64,000 bases of DNA from an uncultured Clostridia bacterium (GCA_947626485.1 CANQSG010000001.1:1-64000), one strand, 5' to 3'. Positions 1 through 7,756 are shown, counted from the stretch's first letter. The notes: generated by a model not told the origin, from the letters alone. Made by a program: numbers and translations.

Positions 1-107
1 GCGACCTTTTCCGCCACGACGTCGACCGCCGTGACGTCATGCCGCCCGGCGAGCAGTACCGCGAGCGACAAGCCCACGTAGCCCATGCCCACAACCGCGA
101 TCTGCAT
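1..107 (-). CDS. UDP-glucose/GDP-mannose dehydrogenase family, N-terminal fragment
   Basis: Only the first 35 codons are in the window; the gene continues past the left edge. The translation starts MQIAVVGMGYVGLSLAVLLA, the Rossmann fold GxGYVGL dinucleotide loop typical of UDP-glucose/GDP-mannose dehydrogenases, which oxidise a nucleotide sugar to its uronate with NAD+. The ATG at 107 is preceded by AGAGGTGA at a good distance, so the start is well placed. It reads in the same direction as the helicase gene behind it, 52 bases away. Substrate (UDP-glucose, UDP-ManNAc, GDP-mannose) cannot be told from this fragment. Confidence 0.8.
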   Translation of the reverse strand, partial: MQIAVVGMGYVGLSLAVLLAGRHDVTAVDVVAEKV

Positions 108-159
108 TCGAATCACCTCTTGTTTCTCAGGTTTTCCCCGCGCAAAATGCGGGGTTCCG

Positions 160-3132
160 CTACACGCGGGCAGACGGCTGCAAATTGACCGCCTGATTCC
201 GGAATGCTTTTTGCCCGTCTTCCCAGATCATTCCGATTTGATTTAACTTTTGTATCTGCGCCTCGGAAAGTCGGCCTTCCCGGCGCTTACTTCGCTGAGA
301 TTTGAGCCAGTAGTACAGCTCTCTGTCTCTTGCCGTGACGTTTAAATTTCCATACTGTTCCCGGTATTCTGCCGCTCGCCGATACATCATTTCCCATTGG
401 TGTTCGCCCGGATGCCAAACCATTCCGATCTGCTCCAAAAGGGAAATTTGTTCTCTTGTCAGCGGTTTCAACCGGGGATCCTGCCGGTATCGACGCCGCT
501 GGCAATCAAGCCACACGCCCAGCTTATAGCCGTCCGGGGAACGATAAGAAAAGGGGAGCGACAGGTTGTCATGTGCGCGAAAATAGTCCTGCGCGTGCCG
601 GTATCCGCAATCCCAAGCATCCTCTTTTTCCCATTTCATGCCGATTTGGTTCAGCTTGTCGATTTGTTCATCCGTCAGGCGGCCTTCCGCCCTTGCCTTT
701 CGCTGATCCCGGATCCAGCTCCCAGCTTTTTTGCCGTCGGACAGCATCATAGCCGGCGGAGCCGCAACCGTTCCGTTTTCTTTGTAATACGATAAAAACG
801 CGTTATATCTTGCGTCCCACTGGGATTCCTTGGCCGACCGGGTGATTCCGACGGATTCCAAAAGCCGGATCTGCTTTTCGGAAAGGCGTGCATTTTCGCC
901 GCTTGCAGATAAAAGCTTCCGCTGTCTTGCGAGCCATCGCCCGAGCTTTACGCCGTCGACGGTATAACTCGCCGAAATTTCCAGATGTCCGTTGGCATCG
1001 AAGTACCGTTTCGCGAGCTCGAAATATCGATCCCAAGGATCGACCCGCCATTGCGGATCCAGCGCATCCAAAAGCGCAATCCGTTCGGCGGACAATTTGC
1101 CCTTTCGATAGTCGGTTTTCCGCTGATGGATCCAGGTCCCGACCCGATTTCCCTCGCTGTCGACGTATCTGGAGGAAACGTCTAAATTGCCATGCGCGGC
1201 TGCGTATCTTTTCGCGGCCTCGTATCCGTGCTCCCAAATTTGTTCGTTTCGATTGCCCCAGCGCATCCCGTAGGCATCCAGCCTGGCGATCTGCGCGTCG
1301 CTGAGATAACTTTGGACATCCTTCCGGCTGCTTCGACGCAGCTTCGAAATCCACATTCCGAGGTTAACGCCTTCCGCATCTGTATATTGCACAGGCACGT
1401 CGAGATTCCCGTGCGCGCGGTAGTAGCGCTCGACCGCTTCCATGCGGCTGTCCGCCCAGGAGGTTTTCACGTCCCACACCATGCCGATTTGATTCAGCGC
1501 GTTTATTTTTTCCTTCTGTAAATAGACGGAGGAGCCGTTTAATTTGCGGCACCGGCGGAGATAGGCGATCCACGTCCCGAGCGCAACACCGTCGTCGGTC
1601 ACCCATTCGCACGGCACCATCAAATCCCCGTGCGCACGGTAATAGCTTTCCGCCGCCGCATAATACTTGTTCCAGCTTCTTTCGGTTTTGGTATCCCAAA
1701 TCATGCCGATGGCGTCGAGCTGTTTCACCCGCGAAGCGTCCGGCCCGTTCGCATTTTCGCCGCGATACTGCCTGCGCTGGGCGTTGACCCATCTTCCGAG
1801 GGAATACCCTTCCTCGGTGCGGTAGTTGTACGGCACGTTCAGATCCCCGTGCGCCTCGAAATACGCTTTGGCGAGGCCGTACATCACATCCCACGAAGCG
1901 TTGAGCGCGCGATCGAGCTTTTGGAACAGCCCCCGGCAATTCCGGAGCTCGTCGATGACGTCAAAACGGTCATTGACGACGCTGCCGCTGTCGCCAAAGC
2001 TGCGGTAATAGGACAGCGCTTGCTGCATTTCCTCTCTGACCGCGTCGATCGAATACAGATTGTCAATATTCATGACGATGTCAAAGATGACCGCGTCGCG
2101 TTTGCCGCTCGCAGACAACGCGCGGCCGATTTGCTGCTTATAGATGATCGGAGAAACCGTCGGCCGCAGGAGGATCACGCCGCTCAAGCCCTCCACGTGA
2201 ATGCCCTCGTTGAGTGCGTCGATGCAGTAGAGCAGCCGCAGGTGGCTCTCGCTGTCGTCGGCCTTAAAGGCTTCGAAATCGCTGCTTGTCGTCGGGTCGA
2301 GCGAATACACGGAATAAATCCGGGGAGACGGGTCGATTCTGCCGAACCATTCCCCGGCCTTGGCCTTCATCTCCTGCATGTGCTTGTTGTCAGAGCAGAA
2401 CACAACGTATTTCCCGCAGCGGTCGCTTATATGCTTTTCGAATATCCTGTCAAGGCCGTCGGCGTTTTCCAGCGCCCGGCGCAGCTTTTCCAAATACAGC
2501 TCCGCCTCGTCCCGCTGCGCCGGATTCGGCACCTGCCTGACCCTGCGGCGATAACGCGCCAGCTCGTTTTGATAGGAATAAACCGTCGTGACGTACCGGG
2601 GCGGATTGAGGATCCCGCGGACGATGGCGTCGCCCAGCGTCATCTCCGAGGCGACGTTCCCGGCAAACAGCTCGTCCGCCATGTTGCGGCGGTTATCCAG
2701 ATACCGGATGGCAGTCGCCGACAACCCCAACACCGGAACGTGCGGATAAAGCGACAGAAGCGTCTGAACGCCCTGCCCCCACAGCTCGGCGCCGCAGCGG
2801 TGAAACTCGTCCAGCACGATGTAATCGGGGTAAATCTCCCCCATCTCGCCCTCGTCCATACGCATCAGCCGCGCGTAGGTGCAGAACTCGACGTTATCCG
2901 GCTCATAGCCGTCAGACGCTTCCTCCAGGTTCTGAAGCTGCGTCCGGAAGATATATTCGGAGGGGGAAAGCCAGAAAATTTTAGCTTTCGGGAAGTCCTC
3001 GCAGAGTTTAAAGCCGATAAAGGATTTGCCGGTGCCGGTGGGGTGAATCACAGCGGCCTTGCCGGTGCTTTGCAGCAGATGCAAAGCCTTTTCGTAAGCC
3101 TCGGCGTTGTGTTTGAAAAGCTCGATTGCCAC
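160..3132 (-). CDS. SF2 DEAD/DEAH-type helicase with eight helicase-associated (HA) repeats
   Basis: A 990-residue predicted ATP-dependent nucleic-acid helicase. Seen: Walker A HPTGTGKS at about residues 30-37, Walker B DEFH at 108-111, motif III SAT at about 138-140, and a C-terminal helicase lobe with QQIGRAL (motif VI). From about residue 415 to the end there are eight tandem units of about 66-70 residues, each with W..Y...A..Y...HG.L.VP, then LG.W....R, then L..IGM.W: the helicase-associated domain family, presumed to bind nucleic acid. I chose the GTG at 3132 because GGGAGG lies about 8 bases ahead; an in-frame upstream start at 3180 has no ribosome binding site. Transcription would come from the consensus promoter at 3320-3348, inside the recombinase segment. 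The cellular role is unknown; such proteins are often found beside integrases. Confidence 0.88.
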   Translation of the reverse strand: MAIELFKHNAEAYEKALHLLQSTGKAAVIHPTGTGKSFIGFKLCEDFPKAKIFWLSPSEYIFRTQLQNLEEASDGYEPDNVEFCTYARLMRMDEGEMGEIYPDYIVLDEFHRCGAELWGQGVQTLLSLYPHVPVLGLSATAIRYLDNRRNMADELFAGNVASEMTLGDAIVRGILNPPRYVTTVYSYQNELARYRRRVRQVPNPAQRDEAELYLEKLRRALENADGLDRIFEKHISDRCGKYVVFCSDNKHMQEMKAKAGEWFGRIDPSPRIYSVYSLDPTTSSDFEAFKADDSESHLRLLYCIDALNEGIHVEGLSGVILLRPTVSPIIYKQQIGRALSASGKRDAVIFDIVMNIDNLYSIDAVREEMQQALSYYRSFGDSGSVVNDRFDVIDELRNCRGLFQKLDRALNASWDVMYGLAKAYFEAHGDLNVPYNYRTEEGYSLGRWVNAQRRQYRGENANGPDASRVKQLDAIGMIWDTKTERSWNKYYAAAESYYRAHGDLMVPCEWVTDDGVALGTWIAYLRRCRKLNGSSVYLQKEKINALNQIGMVWDVKTSWADSRMEAVERYYRAHGNLDVPVQYTDAEGVNLGMWISKLRRSSRKDVQSYLSDAQIARLDAYGMRWGNRNEQIWEHGYEAAKRYAAAHGNLDVSSRYVDSEGNRVGTWIHQRKTDYRKGKLSAERIALLDALDPQWRVDPWDRYFELAKRYFDANGHLEISASYTVDGVKLGRWLARQRKLLSASGENARLSEKQIRLLESVGITRSAKESQWDARYNAFLSYYKENGTVAAPPAMMLSDGKKAGSWIRDQRKARAEGRLTDEQIDKLNQIGMKWEKEDAWDCGYRHAQDYFRAHDNLSLPFSYRSPDGYKLGVWLDCQRRRYRQDPRLKPLTREQISLLEQIGMVWHPGEHQWEMMYRRAAEYREQYGNLNVTARDRELYYWLKSQRSKRREGRLSEAQIQKLNQIGMIWEDGQKAFRNQAVNLQPSARV

Positions 3133-3207
3133 TGTGACGCCCTCCCTTTCCGACGAATTGGAGTTTTCCGAATATCCCAAAGCCGGGTCTTTTCAACGTT
3201 TTTAGGC

Positions 3208-3265
3208 ATAAATAAGCCCATGAAAACAGACAAGTTTCCATGGGCTGAAATTCTTGTCTATTTAT
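3208..3265 (-). repeat. Interleaved inverted repeats in the helicase 5' leader
   Basis: Three complementary pairs sit in 58 bases: ATAAATA (3208-3214) with TATTTAT (3259-3265), AGCCCATG (3215-3222) with CATGGGCT (3239-3246), and AGACAAG (3228-3234) with CTTGTCT (3253-3259). The second and third pairs interleave, so they either compete or form a pseudoknot-like fold. The region lies in the predicted 180-base untranslated leader of the helicase mRNA. No known RNA family is recognised. Confidence 0.45.
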
Positions 3266-3278
3266 CGCCTGCACCCGT

Positions 3279-3305
3279 TTTCGCAAAGTACGTTACTTTG
3301 CGAAA
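3279..3305. repeat. Left 27-bp near-palindrome (candidate recombination site)
   Basis: Arms TTTCGCAAAG and CTTTGCGAAA flank the 7-base spacer TACGTTA, the usual geometry of a tyrosine-recombinase core site. A second copy at 4713-4739 matches this one in inverted orientation with a single mismatch in 27, including the asymmetric spacer. The two bracket the recombinase gene. In the present orientation this copy lies just downstream of the start point expected from the helicase promoter. Confidence 0.7.
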
Positions 3306-3319
3306 GTTGAGATTGATTT

Positions 3320-3348
3320 ATTATAGCATGTTCTTGGTTCCCTGTCAA
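3320..3348 (-). promoter_or_regulatory. Consensus sigma-A promoter for the helicase gene
   Basis: On the minus strand TTGACA (3343-3348) and TATAAT (3320-3325) are separated by exactly 17 bases, a perfect housekeeping promoter. It fires leftward across the left inverted repeat into the helicase. It lies inside the segment bounded by the two inverted repeats, so inversion would turn it away from the gene. Confidence 0.85.
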
Positions 3349-3437
3349 GAAAACAACGCGTTTTTATTGCAGAAAATTAACCCATAATAGCGTGTATGCT
3401 TACCGAGTGGCGCGTTTAAGCCGACAAAGACGTTTTT

Positions 3438-3458
3438 TGCGCAGTCAAATGCGCAGTC
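3438..3458 (+). repeat. Tandem TGCGCAGTC repeats (candidate integrase arm sites)
   Basis: TGCGCAGTC occurs at 3438-3446 and 3450-3458, one helical turn apart (12 bases), and CGCAGTCAAA recurs at 4641-4650 just past the recombinase stop. Short direct repeats near both ends of the segment suit arm-type binding sites of a tyrosine recombinase, but this is inferred from position only. Confidence 0.4.
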
Positions 3459-3520
3459 GAGAAATATAAGATTATTTGCTAAAATGAATTTACAATTATT
3501 TTGAAAGGAGTTTTGGCACA

Positions 3521-4633
3521 ATGGCAAAGGGCGAAAATATTTTTAAACGAAAAGACGGACGTTGAGAAGCGCGCTATATGAAAAGCAGAGATCCGTCCGG
3601 CAAAATTTATTATGGCTTTTGTTACGGAAAGACATACCGGGAAGCAAAAGAAAAAGCGGAACAATCAAAAGTTTCCATTGTAAGCGGAATTCCGATCACA
3701 CAGAATGAAAAAATCACGCTCTCGTTCTACTGCGCACAATGGATTTCCGCAAATCGGCGGCGTTGGAAGGAATCGACATACGCCCGTTATTGCACGATTC
3801 TTGAACGATACATTCAACCGCAACTGGGAAATTACCTCCCGCAAAATATCACGCTTTCGGTTCTCGGCTCGTTTTCGGAAACGCTGTATACGGAATTCCA
3901 TTTGTCACCCAAAACGATACGGGATATTTTGGCGACGCTGCACAGCATCCTGAAATTCTTCTCCTGCGAAAAGCCGGAGCTGCCTTCCTGTACAGAGTTT
4001 ATTTACCCGAAGGAGCAAAAGAAAGAGGCGCGGGTTCTCACGATCGAAGAGGAAAATCGATTGATTCATTATCTCCTCAGCGATATAGACACTTGTAAAT
4101 TCGGCGTGTTACTGGCGCTTTTGACCGGGATCCGAATCGGCGAGCTCTGCGCTTTAAAATGGGAAAACGTTTCGCTGGCCGAACACACGGTTCGGATTGT
4201 TGCCACCATGCAACGCATCAAAAATGAAAGCGCTGACGAATCCTGCAAGACCAAAATTATTGTCGGTTCCCCTAAAAGCGATCACTCCTCCAGAGTGATT
4301 CCGCTGTCCGAACTGGCCTGCAAATTGTGCAACAAAATGCTCCCACGGGAAAGCAATGCCTATATTCTGACCGGAACGTCTGCTTACATGGAGCCTCGCA
4401 TCCTGCAATACCGTTTTGAAAAATACTGCGCAGCCTGCGCGCTTGACGGCGTCCACTTTCATACCCTGCGGCACACCTTTGCCACGCGATGCGTAGAGGC
4501 GGGATTTGACGTGAAATCGCTGTCCGAAATTCTCGGACATGCGACCGCAACCATCACGCTCGAACGATATGTTCATTCTACCATGGAGCAAAAGGTCAAC
4601 AACATGAAGAAGCTCGCCGTGATCGGATTATAA
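3521..4633 (+). pseudogene. Tyrosine recombinase/integrase interrupted by an early in-frame TGA
   Basis: The natural start is the ATG at 3521, nine bases after AAAGGAG. After 14 codons (MAKGENIFKRKDGR) comes TGA at 3563-3565, where relatives carry Trp (DGRWEARY-type start); the frame then stays open to 4633. An internal ATG at 3578 would give a 351-residue protein lacking the first 19 residues, with a poor ribosome site. The rest is intact: SAM-like core-binding domain, then the catalytic domain with Arg in TGIRIGEL, Lys in SPKSDHSSR, HTLRH, LGHA and Tyr in ERYVHS, so all six active residues are present. It may therefore still act through reinitiation or low readthrough. It lies between two inverted 27-bp near-palindromes and is opposed to the helicase promoter, which suggests DNA inversion as well as integration as possible jobs. 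Confidence 0.8.
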
Positions 4634-4661
4634 CATTTTCCGCAGTCAAAAACAAGTGTCG

Positions 4662-4710
4662 ATCCCCGCTAAAATATTCCGAATGCCGAATATTAGCGGG
4701 GATTTTTTTA
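4662..4710 (+). terminator. Rho-independent terminator after the recombinase
   Basis: ATCCCCGCTA pairs with TAGCGGGGAT around a loop containing a further AATATTC/GAATATT pairing, followed directly by seven T. It closes the recombinase transcript. It also lies inside the inverted-repeat segment, so after an inversion it would sit between the recombinase and the helicase. Confidence 0.85.
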
Positions 4711-4712
4711 TT

Positions 4713-4739
4713 TTTCGTAAAGTAACGTACTTTGCGAAA
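4713..4739. repeat. Right 27-bp near-palindrome (candidate recombination site)
   Basis: Arms TTTCGTAAAG and CTTTGCGAAA with spacer TAACGTA, the exact reverse complement of the left spacer TACGTTA. Compared in inverted orientation the two sites differ at one base of 27; compared directly they differ at four, three of them in the spacer. Sequence identity stops at the site edges on both sides. Confidence 0.7.
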
Positions 4740-4777
4740 TATGTTCGAACATTTCACTCTTTTACAGTTATAATAAA

Positions 4778-4808
4778 ACCGGTCAGTCAGAAACTGGCCG
4801 GTTCTTTT
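4778..4808 (+). terminator. Second terminator just outside the right inverted repeat
   Basis: AACCGGTCAGT pairs with ACTGGCCGGTT (one bulge or mismatch per arm) and is followed by CTTTTATTT on the plus strand. No gene lies between it and the recombinase terminator, so it is redundant now, but it would stop transcription from the helicase promoter if the segment were inverted. Confidence 0.7.
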
Positions 4809-4810
4809 AT

Positions 4811-5570
4811 TTATGGAATACCATTGTGAGCAAATGCAGTCATCTCAAAGCCTTATCCACCGCGCTGCCCTGATCTTATACTACATCAACTTTGCTGTGA
4901 TCCCATTTTCTCTCACATCATTTCATGGTACGCTATTGTTTCTTCGTTGAGCATAACAATATTTCCTTTCCGGTACGAGTGATTTGACACAGGACAGAAA
5001 ATGATCCTGAAAAAAACGCCCTTTGAAATTTCTTCCAAAGAGTGTTCTCATACTCGGTAGGCACTATATGGCGCCTCAACCGTACAACAATTCATACTGC
5101 GCCACAATCCTTCGCAAAAACCACGAAAATTGCTGTCAATTTGTTGTCAACTCGGATTCTGGGAGCCTAAAACCCGCATAAATACCGGGCTTTTACTCGA
5201 TGGGCTTCTTTGTCGGGAAGCGCAGGAAGTAAATTGCAAAGCGTAGTATTCGGTCATAAGCCGTGATAAGCCACGTTATATTCCGTGATAAAAAGGCCGT
5301 ATTGTCCGATGTAAATTTTGGTGTAAGCACTTTATTGTTACCCAAACCACACTGTCGCGTTGCGGCTTGCAATCGCAGCCTTGTCTTTCGCACCCAACGA
5401 CCACAGTATAGCACAACGTGATGTGGATTTCTACCCCCCCCAAATTACAAAAAGCCCATGAAATCACTATTGAGAGCAAAAAAGAGGTGATATAGAAATC
5501 CTTCATGCGATCAGCGGCAAGCACTGCCTTCGTCAATGTGGGAAAGCGCGCTGTATGGGGTGCGGGCTTA
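4811..5570. other. Gene-poor 0.76-kb stretch, probably decayed mobile-element sequence
   Basis: No convincing gene. Base composition is more AT-rich than around it. It holds a near-palindrome AAACCCG...CCGGGCTTT at about 5169-5194, a C8 run at 5433, and the 49-base repeat at 5200-5248 that recurs at 39397-39445. Open frames of 46 codons (4814, plus) and about 76 codons (5276-5506, minus, MKDFYITSFLLSIVISWAF..., one hydrophobic segment) lack good support and are not called as genes. Short frames broken by stops suggest remnants rather than active genes. Confidence 0.5.
5200..5248 (+). repeat. Dispersed 49-base repeat, copy A
   Basis: Matches 39397-39445 at 42 of 49 positions without gaps, in the same orientation. 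Read in one plus frame both copies give MGFxVGxRR-like peptides; this copy meets a stop after ten codons. It looks like a conserved tail of an element or a decayed gene end rather than a coding gene here. Confidence 0.6.
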
Positions 5571-5604
5571 TTAAAAGCTGCCGTCCGTGAGGGCGGCAGT
5601 TTGT
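5571..5604 (-). terminator. Terminator after the ROK kinase gene
   Basis: CTGCCGTCC (5578-5586) pairs with GGGCGGCAG (5591-5599) over a four-base loop. On the minus strand the hairpin is followed by CTTTTAA, and it begins 17 bases past the ROK stop codon. It ends the 31-kb leftward gene run. T residues on the other side also make it workable as a two-way terminator. Confidence 0.75.
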
Positions 5605-5615
5605 TTGTCCAAAGG

Positions 5616-6608
5616 CTATTGCTGCAAACCGTTTAAGGCGATGCTTAGGGCGGCAAGGTCGCCGAGTTGTTCGCCAAGTGCTGCCGGGAGGATTCGGCAG
5701 GCTTTTCGGGCGTTTGGCAGGGCCTCGCGCGTCAACACCTCCGACATCGAGGGGCGCAGCAGGGCTTCCTGCCGGGCGTAGATGCTGCCGATGACGATGA
5801 CCTCCGGGTTTAACAGATCCACCAGCAGGGCGAGCGCCGCGCCCAGCTGCCGCCCGCTTTGGCGCATGATTTCCAGCGCCGTCGGGTCGCCCGCCGCCGC
5901 CGCCTCGGCTACGGTTTTGGCGGTCAGAGAATCGAGCGCTCGCGGGGAGGGGCAAAAGGCGCAGGAAAGCCCCCGTTGAAACCGCTCGGTCACCACCATG
6001 CGTGCCAACCCGGCAATCCCTCCGCCGCTGCAAAACCCCTCAAACGAGCGCGCCTTGCCGTAGCCCACCGGGCTGTAGGGCGTCTCAAACAGCGGCGAGC
6101 GGCAGTGGCCGATTTCGCCCGCCGCGTTGGTGCTGCCGGGGTACAAGGCGCCGTTCAAAATCAGCCCCGCGCCGAGGCCGGTGCCGAAGGTTAAAAAAAT
6201 CATGTTTTTGACGCCTTTGCCGGCGCCGAATTTCCACTCCGCCAGAGCGCAGGCGTCGGCGTCGTTCTGCAAAAAGGCGGGGACGCCCAGCGTTTCCCGA
6301 AAATAGGCCGTGACGGGCACCTCGTCCCACCCCGGCAGGTTGGGCGGCGAGAGAATAACGCCCTTCTCGCCGTCTAACGGGCCGCCGCAGCTGATTCCGA
6401 CGGCCTGCACTGCCCCCGGGGCAAGGCCTGCCTCGGCCGTGAGCTCCCGATAGGCGTCCGCCATTTGCTCCAGCGCCGGGCGAGGGCCGCCCGCCGGGGT
6501 GGGAAAGCGGCGGGCGCGCTGTATGTGCAGCGTCCCATCCGGCGACAGTTCGGCCAGGCTGACCGAAATTTTGGTGCCGCCGATATCGAATCCGACCAAG
6601 TAGTTCAT
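5616..6608 (-). CDS. ROK-family sugar kinase
   Basis: A 330-residue predicted cytoplasmic sugar kinase that would phosphorylate a monosaccharide released from imported glycans. Seen: N-terminal phosphate loop VGFDIGGTKISVSL, the sugar site region LQNDADACALAEWKFG, the second ATP loop FLTFGTGLGAGLILNG, and NAAGEIGH, all standard for ROK proteins. The usual zinc motif CxCGxxGCxE is absent; in its place is GYGKARSFEGFCSGGG. The ATG at 6608 has GGGAGGA eight bases ahead; an overlapping ATG at 6616 closes at once. It follows the PHP gene by 65 bases but has its own promoter at 6636-6665. Substrate is not predictable from sequence alone. Confidence 0.88.
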   Translation of the reverse strand: MNYLVGFDIGGTKISVSLAELSPDGTLHIQRARRFPTPAGGPRPALEQMADAYRELTAEAGLAPGAVQAVGISCGGPLDGEKGVILSPPNLPGWDEVPVTAYFRETLGVPAFLQNDADACALAEWKFGAGKGVKNMIFLTFGTGLGAGLILNGALYPGSTNAAGEIGHCRSPLFETPYSPVGYGKARSFEGFCSGGGIAGLARMVVTERFQRGLSCAFCPSPRALDSLTAKTVAEAAAAGDPTALEIMRQSGRQLGAALALLVDLLNPEVIVIGSIYARQEALLRPSMSEVLTREALPNARKACRILPAALGEQLGDLAALSIALNGLQQ

Positions 6609-6635
6609 TGTTTCATTCCTCCCTGCCGCCTTCCC

Positions 6636-6665
6636 ATTATATACCCGATCCGGCAGGATTGTCCA
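6636..6665 (-). promoter_or_regulatory. Promoter for the ROK kinase gene
   Basis: On the minus strand TGGACA (6660-6665) and TATAAT (6636-6641) are 18 bases apart, a strong housekeeping promoter in the gap between the PHP and ROK genes. It allows the kinase to be made independently of the upstream operon. Confidence 0.7.
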
Positions 6666-6673
6666 TTGATTTT

Positions 6674-7690
6674 TTACCGAAAAAGTTCGTCGGTGAAGAT
6701 CGCGTTCGTAAACGCCCGCTTCCCCTGCGGATTTTCGAGCTCGATGCGGATATATTCGTCGTCGGGGCAAACCGAAAACACGGCTTCCGTCAGCCATTCG
6801 CCCTCTTTCGCATATCTGACCTCGCCTCGTCTGTATTTGGTTCGAAGGCGCAGGGTGCGGCAAGGGCTGCATTTCAGATGCACCTCGTTGCCCGTAACGG
6901 AAAGCGCTTTGATTTCCGCCCCGGTGGACGAATAAAAATCGCCTTTCAAAAGGGCATCGATCAGGGCGGCGTGGCTGAGCTCCTTCGCCTTTACCATGAC
7001 GTATCCGCAGCAGCAGACGGAATAAGGGTCGCCCGGAGGCGTCGCCCGGTGGCAATCGTCCGTCGCCGTGCAGAACAGTCTTTTTCCCTGCTTTAAGAGC
7101 ATATCGTAATAAATCGCTTCGTATTCTTCCAAGCCCGACTTTGCGCTGCCCGTATTGTAAATTTCAATGCCCCAAAGCCCTTCAAAGCCCTTTACCGTTT
7201 CGGGCGAAAGCAAGGACCACGTCGGATGGTTGAGCATGACGAACATATCGTTTTCGTTCGCCGTTTGAATGATCTCGTTAAAGCACGCGATCGTATGCGC
7301 TTTTTTATAGTCGTGATCTCCGACGTATTGAAATTTGGGCTCCAAGGCAAACTGACTTTCCAGCCACAGGTTATCGTGGCTGTAACAGACCATTTTGTAA
7401 TTGCCCGCTTTTTTCGGAAACAGATTCATGTGGCAGGAGGCGATCCGGTGGCTCCAGGGGCCGCCGTTGTTGATCGCGTATTCATAGCCGGGTAGGATGA
7501 TAAATTCCTCGTCGTTAAGCTCCGTATGATCTACCATAAATTCGTGGTCGGTGATGGCGACGGCCGAATAGCCGTTCGCCTTATAAACGTCCTTCAGCTG
7601 CTGCGGCGTCAGCTTCCCGTCGGATTCGGTCGTGTGGGAATGCAGGTTGACCTTATACAATTTGTCGCTTTCCGAAAAAAACGTTTTCAT
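6674..7690 (-). CDS. PHP-domain metal-dependent phosphoesterase-like protein
   Basis: A 338-residue protein of the PHP family, whose members hydrolyse phosphoesters with two or three metal ions. Metal-ligand motifs seen: HSH at residues 17-19 followed by TTESDG, ITDHE at about 44-48, MLNHPTW near the middle, and DDCH. The last third is a small beta domain (TGAEIKALSVTGNEVHLKCS). No signal peptide, so it is cytoplasmic. The start has AAAGGAG in front. It sits between a GH2 enzyme and a ROK kinase in a glycan-degradation run, so a role on a phosphorylated sugar or nucleotide-sugar intermediate is possible, but nothing in the sequence fixes the substrate. Confidence 0.8.
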   Translation of the reverse strand: MKTFFSESDKLYKVNLHSHTTESDGKLTPQQLKDVYKANGYSAVAITDHEFMVDHTELNDEEFIILPGYEYAINNGGPWSHRIASCHMNLFPKKAGNYKMVCYSHDNLWLESQFALEPKFQYVGDHDYKKAHTIACFNEIIQTANENDMFVMLNHPTWSLLSPETVKGFEGLWGIEIYNTGSAKSGLEEYEAIYYDMLLKQGKRLFCTATDDCHRATPPGDPYSVCCCGYVMVKAKELSHAALIDALLKGDFYSSTGAEIKALSVTGNEVHLKCSPCRTLRLRTKYRRGEVRYAKEGEWLTEAVFSVCPDDEYIRIELENPQGKRAFTNAIFTDELFR

Positions 7691-7756
7691 GCGCTTGCTC
7701 CTTTCAAAAATCCGAAAGCTTTTTGGCGCTGCGTTCGCGCCCGGCTTCCCTTCCGA

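Noticed and set aside
3133..3180. Upstream ATG-type start for the helicase at 3180
   Set aside because: The GTG at 3132 has GGGAGG at proper spacing; the upstream start has none.
1630..3387. 585-codon plus-strand frame opposite the helicase
   Set aside because: Antisense shadow; low-complexity Arg/Val/Ala composition and no ribosome site, whereas the minus strand has all helicase motifs.
3563..3565. TGA read as Trp or selenocysteine
   Set aside because: Many genes here end with TGA overlapping the next ATG, so TGA is a normal stop; no SECIS-like need for an integrase.
3279..4739. Simple attL/attR direct repeats of a minimal integrated element
   Set aside because: In direct orientation the two sites differ in the spacer (TACGTTA against TAACGTA); they agree only when inverted. 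Kept as an alternative but not preferred.
5276..5506. Small minus-strand frame with one hydrophobic segment
   Set aside because: No good ribosome site, Cys-rich odd C-terminus and no recognised family; more likely chance or remnant.
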